A stretch of 64,000 nucleotides of DNA from assembly GCF_001673535.1 (NCBI RefSeq), contig NZ_LZLY01000005.1, positions 21,747-85,746 of the forward strand, given 5' to 3'. Position numbers and translations under genes: made by a program. The first letter of the stretch is position 1. The number at the start of each line of letters is the position of its first letter. Under the pieces are notes generated by a model. The model saw nothing but the letters and a program-made list of their open reading frames with translations. It had not been told where the DNA came from and did not search any database. Origin of the DNA: Mycobacterium sp. 1081908.1 (GTDB taxonomy: Bacteria > Actinomycetota > Actinomycetes > Mycobacteriales > Mycobacteriaceae). Positions 1-8,451 of this stretch are shown piece by piece.

Positions 1-1068
1 CGGGCGCACCGCGTTGATGACCGCGATGGAATTGCGGACCAGCTCCTCGTGCCCGTGCGCGTCCAGCCAATCCAGCGTCGCCGAGGCGCTGCGCGCGCCG
101 TCGATGGATCCCGACGCGACGACCAACAGCACGTCGGCCTTCTCCAACACCGACGACATCACCGAGTGCAGCAGCCCGGGGCCGCAGTCGGTGAGCACCA
201 GGCCGTAGAACCGCTCCAGGATCTCCAGGACGCGGCTGTAGTCCTCGGCGCCGAACGCGTCGGAGATGGCCGGGTCGGTTTCCGACGCCAGCACCTCCAG
301 CCCGCTCGGGCCCTTCGAGGTGTACCGGCGCACATCGCTGTAGCGCTCGACGGCTCCCGCGTCGTGCAGCAGCTGGCGCACCGTCGCCGCGGTCTCCAAC
401 GGGATCTTCTGGCTCAGGGTGCCGCGGTCGGGGTTGGCGTCGACGGCCACCACCCGGTCGCCGCGGATGGTCGCGAACGTCGACCCCAGCGTCGCGGTGA
501 TCGTGGTCTTGCCCACGCCGCCCTTCAGCGACAGCAGCGCGATCCGGTAGCAACCCCGCAGGGGGCGGTTGACCTGCGCCACCAGGTTGTTGTGACGCTG
601 GGCCCGCCGGCTCTCGCCCAGGTTGATCAGGTGCCCGGACAGGTCGTAGACCAACCGGCGCCAACCCTCGGATGGCGGCGGTTTGATCGGGCGCAGCAGC
701 ATCCCGGTGGACAGCTCGGGATAGGGCGTGTGCGGCAGGTGCTCCGGCCGGTACGGCGGCGCTTGGGCCTCGGCGGGAGGCGCTTCGACGGGCCCGTTGT
801 AATAGGCCCCGAACGCGGTCGGGTCGACGCGCGGGATCCCCGTCACCGGTGTCGGGTCCCAGGGCGGCATCCCGGCGGGCGCCGGACCCGGCGCGGTGGG
901 GGCCGCCGCCTGCCGCCGCTCGGGTCCGGGGACCCGCCGCTCGGTGCGGAACCCGGCGAAAGCGCGGGTGGGTGCCTCGTCGCCCGGTCCCCCCGGCGGG
1001 GGCTCGGGGGGCGTCTGTGTGGTCGGCGGCTCGGGCGCACCCACGCCGGTGGTCGGATGGTCGGACAC
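1..1068 (-). CDS. ParA/MinD-like P-loop ATPase (Rv0530-like), 3' end cut by window
   Basis: The visible 356 codons start at a GTG preceded by GGGGGAG and run off the window edge. Residues 1-130 are rich in proline and charged residues and probably disordered. A deviant Walker A, KGGVGKTT, begins at K182, followed by a ParA/MinD fold with a VVAVDANPDRG stretch and an LTDCGPG switch motif. This layout, a low-complexity head plus MinD-type ATPase, resembles the mycobacterial EspI/Rv3888c group tied to ESX secretion; M. tuberculosis Rv0530 occupies the same place downstream of ccsA. Function is not established; ATP binding is well supported, the cellular partner is unknown. It reads in the same direction as ccsA with 44 bases between, so co-transcription is possible. 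Confidence 0.85.
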   Translation of the reverse strand, partial: MSDHPTTGVGAPEPPTTQTPPEPPPGGPGDEAPTRAFAGFRTERRVPGPERRQAAAPTAPGPAPAGMPPWDPTPVTGIPRVDPTAFGAYYNGPVEAPPAEAQAPPYRPEHLPHTPYPELSTGMLLRPIKPPPSEGWRRLVYDLSGHLINLGESRRAQRHNNLVAQVNRPLRGCYRIALLSLKGGVGKTTITATLGSTFATIRGDRVVAVDANPDRGTLSQKIPLETAATVRQLLHDAGAVERYSDVRRYTSKGPSGLEVLASETDPAISDAFGAEDYSRVLEILERFYGLVLTDCGPGLLHSVMSSVLEKADVLLVVASGSIDGARSASATLDWLDAHGHEELVRNSIAVINAVRP

Positions 1069-1112
1069 GTGCACTCCCCCTGCTGTGTGTTACTCGGGTC
1101 GGTTGCTGACTG

Positions 1113-2090
1113 TCATCCCACGCCCGCATACGAGTGCAGGCCCACGGTCACCAGGTTAACGAAGAACAAATTGAAGATCATGGCCACGAAACCCGCGACG
1201 TTGATCCAGGCCGCCTTCCTGTCCCGCCATCCCGCCGTCGACCGCGCGTGCAGATAGGCGGCGTATACCACCCACGCGACGAACGAAACCGTCTCCTTGG
1301 GGTCCCAGCCCCAATACCTGCCCCAGGCCTCTTCCGCCCAGATAGCACCGAAGATGACGCCGAAACCGAACACCGGGAACGCGAAGATCGTGGTGCGGTA
1401 GGCGACGCGGTCCAGGGTCTGAGCGTCGGGGAACCGCCGAACCATGCGGGCCAACGCCCCCTCGGCCTCCGGGTCACCCAGCCGCGACGTGCGCAGCAAA
1501 AACAAGATGCTGGCGATGCCCGCGACCATGAACACCCCGGAGCCCAGGCTGACCACCGACACGTGGATCGGCAGCCAGTAGGACTGCAGCGCGGGCATCA
1601 CGGGCGCGGCGTTGGTGTAGAGCCAGCGTCCCGAGACCGTCAGCAGGATCAGCACCGGCACCAGCAGGAAGACCCACAGCGGGCGATACTGCGCGCGCCG
1701 CAAGACGACCGCGCCGGCGACCAGGCCGCAGAAGCACGTCAGGTTGATGAACTCGTACATGTTGCCCCACGGCACCCGCACGGTGGCCAGGCCGCGCAAC
1801 ACGATGCAGGCCAGCAGCAACCCGATGCCGAGGTAGAGCACGGCCAGCCCGGCCCGCCCGACGCGCTCGTCGAACGGCCGCGCGTCGGCGTCCTCCACGA
1901 TGCCCGGGACGGCGCTGTCGGCGGCGACCGAGCCGGCCAGTACCGCGTCGCGGCGCTCGGCGCGGCGGGCACCGACGTAGGCCAGCTCCACGGCCAGCAG
2001 CAGCAGCGCGACGACCAGCGCCACTATCGCCGAGGTGAACGCCCAGTCCGAGTAGCGCGCCAGCGTGACGTTGACATGCAGGGTGTTCAT
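1113..2090 (-). CDS. ccsA: Cytochrome c biogenesis protein CcsA/ResC
   Basis: 325-residue polytopic membrane protein of the System II cytochrome c maturation pathway, which with ResB carries heme across the membrane and attaches it to apocytochrome CXXCH motifs. The tryptophan-rich heme-handling motif is present at residues 251-266 (WAEEAWGRYWGWDPKE), and a late histidine sits in VGLHSYAG near the C-terminus. Multiple hydrophobic helices are evident; residues about 50-75 form a polar insert. The ATG overlaps the resB stop as ATGA, so translation is coupled. It corresponds to M. tuberculosis Rv0529 and is the last gene of the ccs operon. Confidence 0.95.
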   Translation of the reverse strand: MNTLHVNVTLARYSDWAFTSAIVALVVALLLLAVELAYVGARRAERRDAVLAGSVAADSAVPGIVEDADARPFDERVGRAGLAVLYLGIGLLLACIVLRGLATVRVPWGNMYEFINLTCFCGLVAGAVVLRRAQYRPLWVFLLVPVLILLTVSGRWLYTNAAPVMPALQSYWLPIHVSVVSLGSGVFMVAGIASILFLLRTSRLGDPEAEGALARMVRRFPDAQTLDRVAYRTTIFAFPVFGFGVIFGAIWAEEAWGRYWGWDPKETVSFVAWVVYAAYLHARSTAGWRDRKAAWINVAGFVAMIFNLFFVNLVTVGLHSYAGVG

Positions 2091-3688
2091 TTGACGTCCA
2101 CCTGAGAACTCCTTGTGGACGCGGGCTCGCCCAGTCCGTCCAATAACCGCTCGGTCAACCGCTCGAACTCGTCGCCCCACCCGGAGTTGTCGGTGCGCGC
2201 CAGCCCGCCCAGTTCGACGTTCACCGTACCGGCCGCCGGGCTGAGCCTGACCCACACCCTGCGGCGGCGCACCAGCAACGACACCACCAGCCCGCCCATC
2301 ATCGTGACCGCGAAGACCAGCACCCAGGTCTGGCCGGGGTCGTGGGAGACCTGCAGGTTGACGAACGGTACGGCCCCGTCGAAGCGGACGACGGTGCCGG
2401 CGGCCGGGCCCTGATCCAGCCGGACCTCCTGGCCGGCGCGCAGGTTGACCCGCTTCTCCTTGGTCAGCCGGCCCTGCTCGATCAGCCGGGGATCCAGCGT
2501 GAACAACGACTGCGGCCGCCCGGTGTCCAGGCCGGTGTCGCCGCGGTAGATGTCGACCGCCACGGCGGGGGCGTTGAGCGCGGGGAAGCGCGACGACAAC
2601 AGGGTGCCCTCGAGTTGCTCCGTCGGCGCGAGCAGGCCCTGGATCGCGATCTCGTGCTGGCGGCGCTCCGCCGCGTTCGGATAGCTGCCGGCCGGCGGGT
2701 CGATGCGGGCCACCCCCGAGCTCAGCAGGGTCTGCGGGTTGTCGGGCCGCCATTGCACGGTCGACGTGCGCGTCCGCCCGTCCGGGAATGTCACGGTGAA
2801 GGTGGGCGCGTAGCCGTGGCCCTGCAGGTACACCCGGTCGCCGCCGACGCGCAGCGGGTGGTTGACCTCCAGGAGGTAGTGCCGCCAACTGTTGGCCGCC
2901 AGGTCGCGGCCGTTCTGGTAGTCGATGTCCGCGGCGAACGACGTGGCCTGCCCCGACGGCAGGTAGTGCGCGGCAAAGTCGTTGACCCGGATGCACATCG
3001 GGTGCAGCGACGTGCCGTCGACGGTGTTGCCGGCGCGGAACGAGTCGAACGCGGCCGGCGAGGCCGAGCAGAAGCCGGGGCCGCCGTCGGCGATCACGAT
3101 GACGTTGCCCTCGTAGCCGAACAGCTTGCCGACGGCCACCGCGACCAGCAGGCCCAGCAACGAGAAGTGAAAGACGATGTTGCCGAACTCGCGCAGGTAG
3201 CCCTTCTCCGCCGAGACCTCGACGACCTCGCCCTCGTGCCGGATGGCCGTGCGCCAACCCCGCAGCCGGCCGGCGATCGTGTTCGCCAGGGCGTTGAGGT
3301 CCGCCGGGTCGCCGGCGACCTCGGCGGCGGCGTGCTTGGGCAGCCGGGCCAGGTTGCGCGGGGCCGCCACCGGGGTGGCGCGCAGGCTGCGCGCGTGCTC
3401 GATCATGCGGGGGGTCAGGCAGCCGACGAGGGAGACGAACAGCAGCACGTAGATGGCGGTGAACCAGAAGCTGGAGAACACGTCGAAGGCCTGCATCCGG
3501 TTCAGCCAGGGCCCGATCACCCGGTGGGTGGCCAGGTACTCGTCGACCTTGCCGGCGTTGAGGCTGCGCTGGGGCAGCAGCGCACCGGGTATCGCGCCCA
3601 GCGCGAGCAGGAACAGCAGCACCAGCGCGGTGCCCATCGAGGTCAGCGCGCGCCAGGTGTTGCGCGTCCAAGCGAGGACCTGTCTCAA
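2087..3688 (-). CDS. resB: Cytochrome c biogenesis protein ResB
   Basis: 533 residues. Membrane partner of CcsA in System II heme delivery (ResB family, Rv0528-like). Hydrophobic helices lie near the N-terminus (ALVLLFLLALGAIPGALLP), around residue 80 and around residue 165, then a large exported domain, then one helix near residue 455 (LVFAVTMMGGLVVSLLV) and a cytoplasmic tail. The chosen start is a TTG that overlaps the ccdA stop as TTGA; it sits exactly where family members begin (RQVLAWTRNTWRALTSMGTA). No ATG is available close by, so the TTG is likely genuine. Translationally coupled to ccdA and ccsA. Confidence 0.93.
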   Translation of the reverse strand: MRQVLAWTRNTWRALTSMGTALVLLFLLALGAIPGALLPQRSLNAGKVDEYLATHRVIGPWLNRMQAFDVFSSFWFTAIYVLLFVSLVGCLTPRMIEHARSLRATPVAAPRNLARLPKHAAAEVAGDPADLNALANTIAGRLRGWRTAIRHEGEVVEVSAEKGYLREFGNIVFHFSLLGLLVAVAVGKLFGYEGNVIVIADGGPGFCSASPAAFDSFRAGNTVDGTSLHPMCIRVNDFAAHYLPSGQATSFAADIDYQNGRDLAANSWRHYLLEVNHPLRVGGDRVYLQGHGYAPTFTVTFPDGRTRTSTVQWRPDNPQTLLSSGVARIDPPAGSYPNAAERRQHEIAIQGLLAPTEQLEGTLLSSRFPALNAPAVAVDIYRGDTGLDTGRPQSLFTLDPRLIEQGRLTKEKRVNLRAGQEVRLDQGPAAGTVVRFDGAVPFVNLQVSHDPGQTWVLVFAVTMMGGLVVSLLVRRRRVWVRLSPAAGTVNVELGGLARTDNSGWGDEFERLTERLLDGLGEPASTRSSQVDVK

Positions 3689-4464
3689 ATCGGCAGCCTC
3701 ACGTCGGACACGAACGCGTCGCGCAGCCAGGAGACGAAGTCGTTCCACACCCCGGTGACCAGCAGGGCGCCGACGGCGATCAGCAGCGCGCCCCCGAAGA
3801 TCTGGATGGCCCGGGTGTGCCGCCGCAGCCAGCCCAGCGCCCCCACCGCCCCCGCCGAACCGAACGCCAGCAGCACGAACGGGATGCCCAGCCCCAGGCA
3901 GTAGGCGATCACCAGCGCGACGCCGCGCGCGACGTTGGCGCCGTCGGTGGCCGACGCGACGGTGATCACCCCGGTCAGCGTGGGCCCCAGGCACGGCGTC
4001 CACCCGAGCGCGAATACCGCGCCGAGCAGGGGCGCCCCCGCGACCGTGGTCAGCTGGCGCGGGCTGAACCGGGCCTGGCGCTGCAGCGCCGGGATGAGGC
4101 CCACGAACACCAGCCCCATCACGATCGTCAGCACGCCGCCGACGCGCTGCAGCAGCAGCTGATTGGTGATCAGGGCGGTGGTCATGCCGAGGACGGCGAC
4201 GGTCCCGAGCACGAACACCGTGGTGAAGCCGGCGACGAACAACGCGGCGGATCCCGCGACCCGCCACCGGGCGGCCGGCGGCGCCTTGAGGGCGCCGGGT
4301 GGCGGTTGCTCGTCCACCCCGACGACCGCGGCCAGGTAGGACAGGTAGCCCGGGACCAGTGGCACCACACACGGCGAGGCGAACGACACCAGCCCGGCCA
4401 GCAGGCACGCGCCGAGCGCCAGCAGCAGCGGCCCGGCGGCGGCGATCTGGGCGAAGCCGGTCAC
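3685..4464 (-). CDS. ccdA: Cytochrome c biogenesis transmembrane protein CcdA
   Basis: 259 residues, polytopic. CcdA moves reducing electrons from cytoplasmic thioredoxin to the extracytoplasmic thioredoxin that keeps apocytochrome c thiols reduced. The two membrane-embedded redox cysteines of the DsbD/CcdA family are seen: C32 in FASPCVVPLVPGY and C158 in LGWTPCLGP. The GTG start overlaps the stop of the upstream thioredoxin lipoprotein gene as GTGA, its functional partner. Equivalent to Rv0527. Confidence 0.94.
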   Translation of the reverse strand: MTGFAQIAAAGPLLLALGACLLAGLVSFASPCVVPLVPGYLSYLAAVVGVDEQPPPGALKAPPAARWRVAGSAALFVAGFTTVFVLGTVAVLGMTTALITNQLLLQRVGGVLTIVMGLVFVGLIPALQRQARFSPRQLTTVAGAPLLGAVFALGWTPCLGPTLTGVITVASATDGANVARGVALVIAYCLGLGIPFVLLAFGSAGAVGALGWLRRHTRAIQIFGGALLIAVGALLVTGVWNDFVSWLRDAFVSDVRLPI

Positions 4465-5051
4465 TGCCCGGCCACCCGCTGCACGACGGGCTGCAGGTCC
4501 TGGGCCAAAAGTTCGCGCAGGAACACGGCCGCGACCCGGTGCTCGCGATCCAGCACCAGCGTGGACGGGATCACGGTGGTGGGGTACCTGCCACCGAACG
4601 CGATCAGGGTGCGCATCGCCGGATCGTAGATGGACGGGTAGCTGACGTGGTGATCGTCGACGAAGTCCAGGGCCGCCTGCCGGTTGTTGTCCCGGACGTC
4701 GATGCCCAGAAAGGACACCCCGGCACCCCGGGTGGCGTCGTACACCTGCTGCAGCTGGGCGACCTCGGCGCGGCACGGGCCGCACCACTGGCCCCAGATG
4801 TTGACGACGACGACGCGGCCGGCGAAGACCGGGTCGTTCAGCGACAGCGGGTGCGCGGGGTCGGCCAGGTCCGGCCCGGACAGCGGGCCCGGCCGGCCGC
4901 GGCTGGACGGCGGGTCGTAATAGATGTCGGTCTTGCCGCCGGGCGAGACGAATTCGAAGGTGCCGCCCTGGGCCACCGCGTCGCGACCCGAGCAGCCAGC
5001 CAGCAAAATGGCCACCGCTGCCCCGGCCATCGCCAGCCGCCGGATCGTCAT
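4461..5051 (-). CDS. Thioredoxin-like lipoprotein for cytochrome c maturation (ResA/CcsX type)
   Basis: 196 residues. A lipoprotein signal ends in LLAGC with the lipidated cysteine at 20, so the protein is anchored outside the membrane. The thioredoxin fold follows, with the redox pair C90-C93 in WGQWCGPCR and a late cis-proline region (VIPSTLVLD). Likely role: receives electrons from CcdA and reduces apocytochrome c heme-binding cysteines before CcsA/ResB act. The ATG overlaps the upstream stop as ATGA. Equivalent to Rv0526. Confidence 0.93.
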   Translation of the reverse strand: MTIRRLAMAGAAVAILLAGCSGRDAVAQGGTFEFVSPGGKTDIYYDPPSSRGRPGPLSGPDLADPAHPLSLNDPVFAGRVVVVNIWGQWCGPCRAEVAQLQQVYDATRGAGVSFLGIDVRDNNRQAALDFVDDHHVSYPSIYDPAMRTLIAFGGRYPTTVIPSTLVLDREHRVAAVFLRELLAQDLQPVVQRVAGQ

Positions 5052-5656
5052 GGCGCCGCGGGTTGGAAGTACTCGATGTCGACGAGGCGATCGCCGTCGT
5101 AGACGAGGGTGGTCACCGAGGCGAGCCCGCATTCCCGGCGCCGCGGGTCGTGCCAGAGCCGCCGGCCGCTCAGGTGCAGCCGCAGCGTCCACACCGGCAG
5201 CTGGTGGCTGACGCACACCACCTCCTGCCCGGTGCCGCGGGCGCGTGCCTTGTCCACCGCGGTCGTCATCCGGGCCGCGATCTCGGCGTAGGGCTCCCCC
5301 CACGACGGGGTGAACGGGTTGCGCAGTTGCCACCAGAACCGCGGGTCGCGCCAGGCGCCGTCGCCCGGGCCGACGCGGCGGCCCTCGAAGAAGTTCAGCG
5401 ATTCGATCAGGTCGGGGTCGGTGTCGACGGCCAGGCCGTGCTTTGCGGCGATGGGCGCGGCGGTCTCCTGGGCCCGCTGCAGCGGGGAGGCGATGACGGC
5501 GGCGACGTCGCGGTCGGCCAGCGCCTCGGCGACCGCGTCCGCCTGCGCCCGCCCCCTCTCGGACAGGCGGAATCCGGGCAGGCGGCCGTAGAGGACGCCG
5601 CTGGGGTTGTGCACCTCGCCGTGGCGCACCACGTGGACTTTGGTCTGCTCGGCCAT
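5048..5656 (-). CDS. Histidine phosphatase (phosphoglycerate mutase-like)
   Basis: 202 residues of the histidine phosphatase superfamily. The phosphohistidine motif is at R11-H12-G13-E14 (VRHGE) and the second catalytic histidine is in CVSHQLPV. It corresponds to Rv0525, annotated as phosphoglycerate mutase-like; the true substrate is unknown and it is distinct from the glycolytic gpm1 at 47.5-48.3 kb. The ATG shares one base with the hemL stop and its own stop overlaps the thioredoxin gene start, so it is embedded in the hemL-ccs operon. Confidence 0.92.
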   Translation of the reverse strand: MAEQTKVHVVRHGEVHNPSGVLYGRLPGFRLSERGRAQADAVAEALADRDVAAVIASPLQRAQETAAPIAAKHGLAVDTDPDLIESLNFFEGRRVGPGDGAWRDPRFWWQLRNPFTPSWGEPYAEIAARMTTAVDKARARGTGQEVVCVSHQLPVWTLRLHLSGRRLWHDPRRRECGLASVTTLVYDGDRLVDIEYFQPAAP

Positions 5657-6987
5657 CAGGGCCTGTCCTCCTGGGCTGCCGCGCGGGCCGCGAGCGCGAG
5701 CCCGGCGGCGATCCGGTCGAATGCGTCGTCGTCCAGGGCCGTCGAGACGAACCACGCCTCGAAGGCGCTGCACGGCGGGTAGACGCCCGCGTTGAGCAGG
5801 GCGTGGAAGAACGGCGGGTAACGCCAGGTCTCGCTGGCCCGCGCGGAGGCGAAGTCGGTCACCGGCGTCTCGGAGAAGAAGAGGCTGAGCATGTTGCCGG
5901 CCCGCGGAACCTGATGCGGCACACCGGCTTTCGTCAGCGCCTCGGACAGCAGCCCGGCCAGGCGGTCGGCGTTGGCGTCCAGCGCGGCGTAGGCCGCGTC
6001 GTCGGCCGCGCGCAGCGTGGCCAGCCCGGCGGCCACCGCCACCGGGTTCCCCGACAGCGTGCCGGCCTGATACACCGGGCCCAGCGGCGCCAGCCGCTCC
6101 ATCACCTCGGCGCGCCCGCCGAACGCGGCGGCCGGCAGCCCGCCGCTCATCACCTTGCCGAAGGTGAACAGGTCGGCGGCGACGGGATCGATTCCGTACC
6201 AACCGCTTCGGCTGACCCGGAACCCCGTCATCACCTCGTCGACGATCAGCAGCGCGCCGTGCTCGGCGGTGATCGCGCGCAGCGCCGCGTTGTAGCCCGG
6301 CGCCGGCGGGACGACGCCCATGTTGCCCGGGCTGGCCTCGGTGATCACCGCGGCGATCTCGTCGCCGAACCGGGCGAACGTCTGCCGAACGGCGGCGATG
6401 TCGTTGTAGGGCAACACGATCGTGTCGGCCGCGGCCGCGCCGGTCACCCCGGGCGAGGACGGCAGGCCCAGCGTCGCCACGCCGGAACCCGCGTCGGCGA
6501 GCAGCGCGTCGACATGGCCGTGGTAGCAGCCGGAGAACTTGACGACCTTGGCCCTGCCGGTGAACCCGCGGGCCAGCCGGACGGCGCTCATCGTGGCCTC
6601 GGTGCCGGAGTTCACCAGCCGGATCCGCTCGACCGGCGCCACCCGCCCGATGATCTCGGCGGCCAGCTGGCTCTCCGCCGGCGTCGGCGCCCCGAACGAC
6701 AGGCCCGAGGCGGCGGCCGTGGCGACGGCGTCGACGACGGCGGGGTGGGCGTGGCCCAGGATCATCGGCCCCCAGGAGCACACCAGGTCGACGTAGCGGA
6801 TGCCGTCGGCGTCGGTCAGCCGGCACCCGTTCGCCTCGGTGATGAAGCGCGGGGTGCCGCCGACCGCGGTGAACGCGCGCACCGGAGAATTCACCCCGCC
6901 GGGGATGACGGCGCAGGCGTCCTCGAACAGCCGCGCCGACGCCGCCGTCGTCGCGGCGTGCGCGGTGGCCTGGTCACTGCTACCCAT
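5656..6987 (-). CDS. hemL: Glutamate-1-semialdehyde 2,1-aminomutase
   Basis: 443 residues. PLP enzyme converting glutamate-1-semialdehyde to 5-aminolevulinate, the second step of the C5 heme pathway whose first step is hemA at 24.7-26.1 kb. Class III aminotransferase signatures: [26 protein letters not shown] with D250 pairing the PLP nitrogen, and the Schiff-base lysine K278 in TFGKVMSGG. Full family length. Start ATG is the first methionine matching the family ([11 protein letters not shown]). It heads the operon that continues through the cytochrome c maturation genes, joining heme supply with heme attachment. Confidence 0.97.
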   Translation of the reverse strand: MGSSDQATAHAATTAASARLFEDACAVIPGGVNSPVRAFTAVGGTPRFITEANGCRLTDADGIRYVDLVCSWGPMILGHAHPAVVDAVATAAASGLSFGAPTPAESQLAAEIIGRVAPVERIRLVNSGTEATMSAVRLARGFTGRAKVVKFSGCYHGHVDALLADAGSGVATLGLPSSPGVTGAAAADTIVLPYNDIAAVRQTFARFGDEIAAVITEASPGNMGVVPPAPGYNAALRAITAEHGALLIVDEVMTGFRVSRSGWYGIDPVAADLFTFGKVMSGGLPAAAFGGRAEVMERLAPLGPVYQAGTLSGNPVAVAAGLATLRAADDAAYAALDANADRLAGLLSEALTKAGVPHQVPRAGNMLSLFFSETPVTDFASARASETWRYPPFFHALLNAGVYPPCSAFEAWFVSTALDDDAFDRIAAGLALAARAAAQEDRP

Positions 6988-7049
6988 GCCGACCAGTGTC
7001 CCAGCCTCGGCCGATCGTTCAACTACAGGGTGTAGCAGAGCGGCGGCCG

Positions 7050-7124
7050 TCAGGCGTCTTGCTGGTCGGCCTGCAGGTCGCGGCGGGCGGCCTCGCCGGC
7101 TTCGTCGCCCGGTGAATCGGCCAT
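7050..7124 (-). CDS. Possible 24-residue peptide upstream of hemL
   Basis: ATG-initiated reading frame encoding [20 protein letters not shown] plus four more residues. It is hydrophilic and acidic, reads toward hemL 62 bases ahead of it, and lies in the gap between the divergently read hypothetical gene and hemL. Short frames occur by chance in GC-rich DNA, and no strong ribosome binding site is seen, so it could equally be noise or a remnant. Confidence 0.2.
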   Translation of the reverse strand: MADSPGDEAGEAARRDLQADQQDA

Positions 7125-7147
7125 GACGCGACACTACGCTTGCGCAG

Positions 7148-8023
7148 GTGACACGGCAGATGGCCGCCGACGTCGCTTCGGCGAGGGTTGCCGCGGTCCG
7201 AGACGACCCACGCGGCCGGCTGGCACTGATGCGGGAGCTCTACGAGGTCCCGGCCGACGTGGACCGCGGCCACCTGCCGTTTCGGCAGGCAGCGTCGGCC
7301 TTCATGGGCTGGCAGCTGCGACGCGGACTGCTCAACCCGGCCGGCGGGCCGGCCCCGGGGAGCCCCTGGTGGCGCGCGATGAACGAGCGCCTGCTCCGCG
7401 ACGGATGGGAGGCGCGCGCTCTCGCATTCGGCCATCCCGGCGATCCCGGCTCTCCGGCGGTCGCCGCCGCGCTCGAGTTCATCCGCCGGCCCTCGGCCCG
7501 ACGCTGGTATCGGGCGCACAACGTCAGCGTCGTCAGCGCATACCTCGGAAACCAGCACCTGGCCTCCCGAGAGTCCCGCGTCGAGCGCTTCTTCATCAAC
7601 CTGGTCCTGATGCGTGTGCTCTACGCCCACGCCCTGGTCGCCGCCCCCCGCCTCGCCCTCGGCTGGCTGGCCCCGGCGGGCCGGCCGCTGGGCGACCCGC
7701 GCCTGGGCATGACAGGGATCTTCCTGTCCCTCTCCCGAGTGCTCCCCGATCGCTATCCGCTCGGCGATGACCTCGCTCCCTACCTGCGGGCCGAGCACGG
7801 GGTCGGGCATCTGCTCGATGTCGGGGTCATTCAACCCCGAGTCAGACTTCTCTACGACTGGTCGGCAAGCGAGCTGGCCATTCCCGGGCTGCGACGGCTC
7901 CTGGATGACCAAACCCCTTGTTACGCATGGCCGTCAGACGATCATCAGCCGTGGCATCCGCCCCCGTCTCGCGCGGCCCGGCTGGCGCGCAACCTGCTGC
8001 CCGCGACGCGCCGAACGTCTTGA
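7148..8023 (+). CDS. Conserved hypothetical protein
   Basis: 291 residues, no signal peptide or clear membrane segment. I recognise the style of a family of actinobacterial hypothetical proteins ([49 protein letters not shown]) but know no function. The sequence is rich in arginine, tryptophan and histidine and looks helical and soluble. The start is taken as GTG at 7148; an in-frame ATG lies four codons on. Divergent from hemL and not coupled to the next gene, which begins 32 bases after its stop. Confidence 0.75.
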   Translation: MTRQMAADVASARVAAVRDDPRGRLALMRELYEVPADVDRGHLPFRQAASAFMGWQLRRGLLNPAGGPAPGSPWWRAMNERLLRDGWEARALAFGHPGDPGSPAVAAALEFIRRPSARRWYRAHNVSVVSAYLGNQHLASRESRVERFFINLVLMRVLYAHALVAAPRLALGWLAPAGRPLGDPRLGMTGIFLSLSRVLPDRYPLGDDLAPYLRAEHGVGHLLDVGVIQPRVRLLYDWSASELAIPGLRRLLDDQTPCYAWPSDDHQPWHPPPSRAARLARNLLPATRRTS

Positions 8024-8055
8024 TGCCGGCCGGGGCGGACGAGTTGGATAGGGGT

Positions 8056-8451
8056 ATGCAACTTCCTCAAGGACTCGCGCGGTTCAATCGGCACGTCACC
8101 AACCCCGTCCAGCGGCTGTGGGCCGGCTGGGCACCGACGTTCTGCATCGTCGAACATGTCGGACGGCGCTCCGGGAAGCCGTACCGCACCCCGGTGACCG
8201 TCTTCACCGCCGAGGTCGACGGCAAGCCCGGGGTCGCGATCCTGCTGACCTACGGACCCGACCGCGACTGGCTGAAGAACATCACCGCGGCCGGCAGCGC
8301 GCGGATCCGGCGCTACGGCAAGACGTTCGGCGTCGCCGACCCGCGGGTGGTCAGCAAGGCCGAGGCGGCACCGCACGTTGCCCGCGGGTGGCGCCCGGTA
8401 TTCGCCCGGCTGCCGTTCGAGCAAGCGGTGTTGCTCACCAAGACCGACTGA
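8056..8451 (+). CDS. Nitroreductase/deazaflavin-dependent oxidoreductase family protein
   Basis: 131 residues. Resembles the F420-dependent nitroreductase/DUF385 (Ddn-like) family common in mycobacteria: opening FNRHVTNPVQRLWAGW, core GRRSGKPYRTPV that contacts the cofactor, then YGPDRDWLKNITAAG. The start ATG follows an AGGGG ribosome site. Probable cytosolic or membrane-associated redox enzyme using F420 or a flavin; substrate unknown. It converges on the permease gene and their 3' ends overlap by 17 bases. Confidence 0.85.
   Translation: MQLPQGLARFNRHVTNPVQRLWAGWAPTFCIVEHVGRRSGKPYRTPVTVFTAEVDGKPGVAILLTYGPDRDWLKNITAAGSARIRRYGKTFGVADPRVVSKAEAAPHVARGWRPVFARLPFEQAVLLTKTD

Noticed and set aside
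1134..3904. Long plus-strand open frames opposite the ccs operon
   Set aside because: They are arginine/glutamine/proline-rich shadow translations of GC-rich genes on the minus strand; the minus frames match known families throughout.
5048..5656. Glycolytic phosphoglycerate mutase
   Set aside because: It has the histidine phosphatase motif but lacks the specific glycolytic blocks seen in gpm1 at 47511-48260; kept as a general histidine phosphatase.
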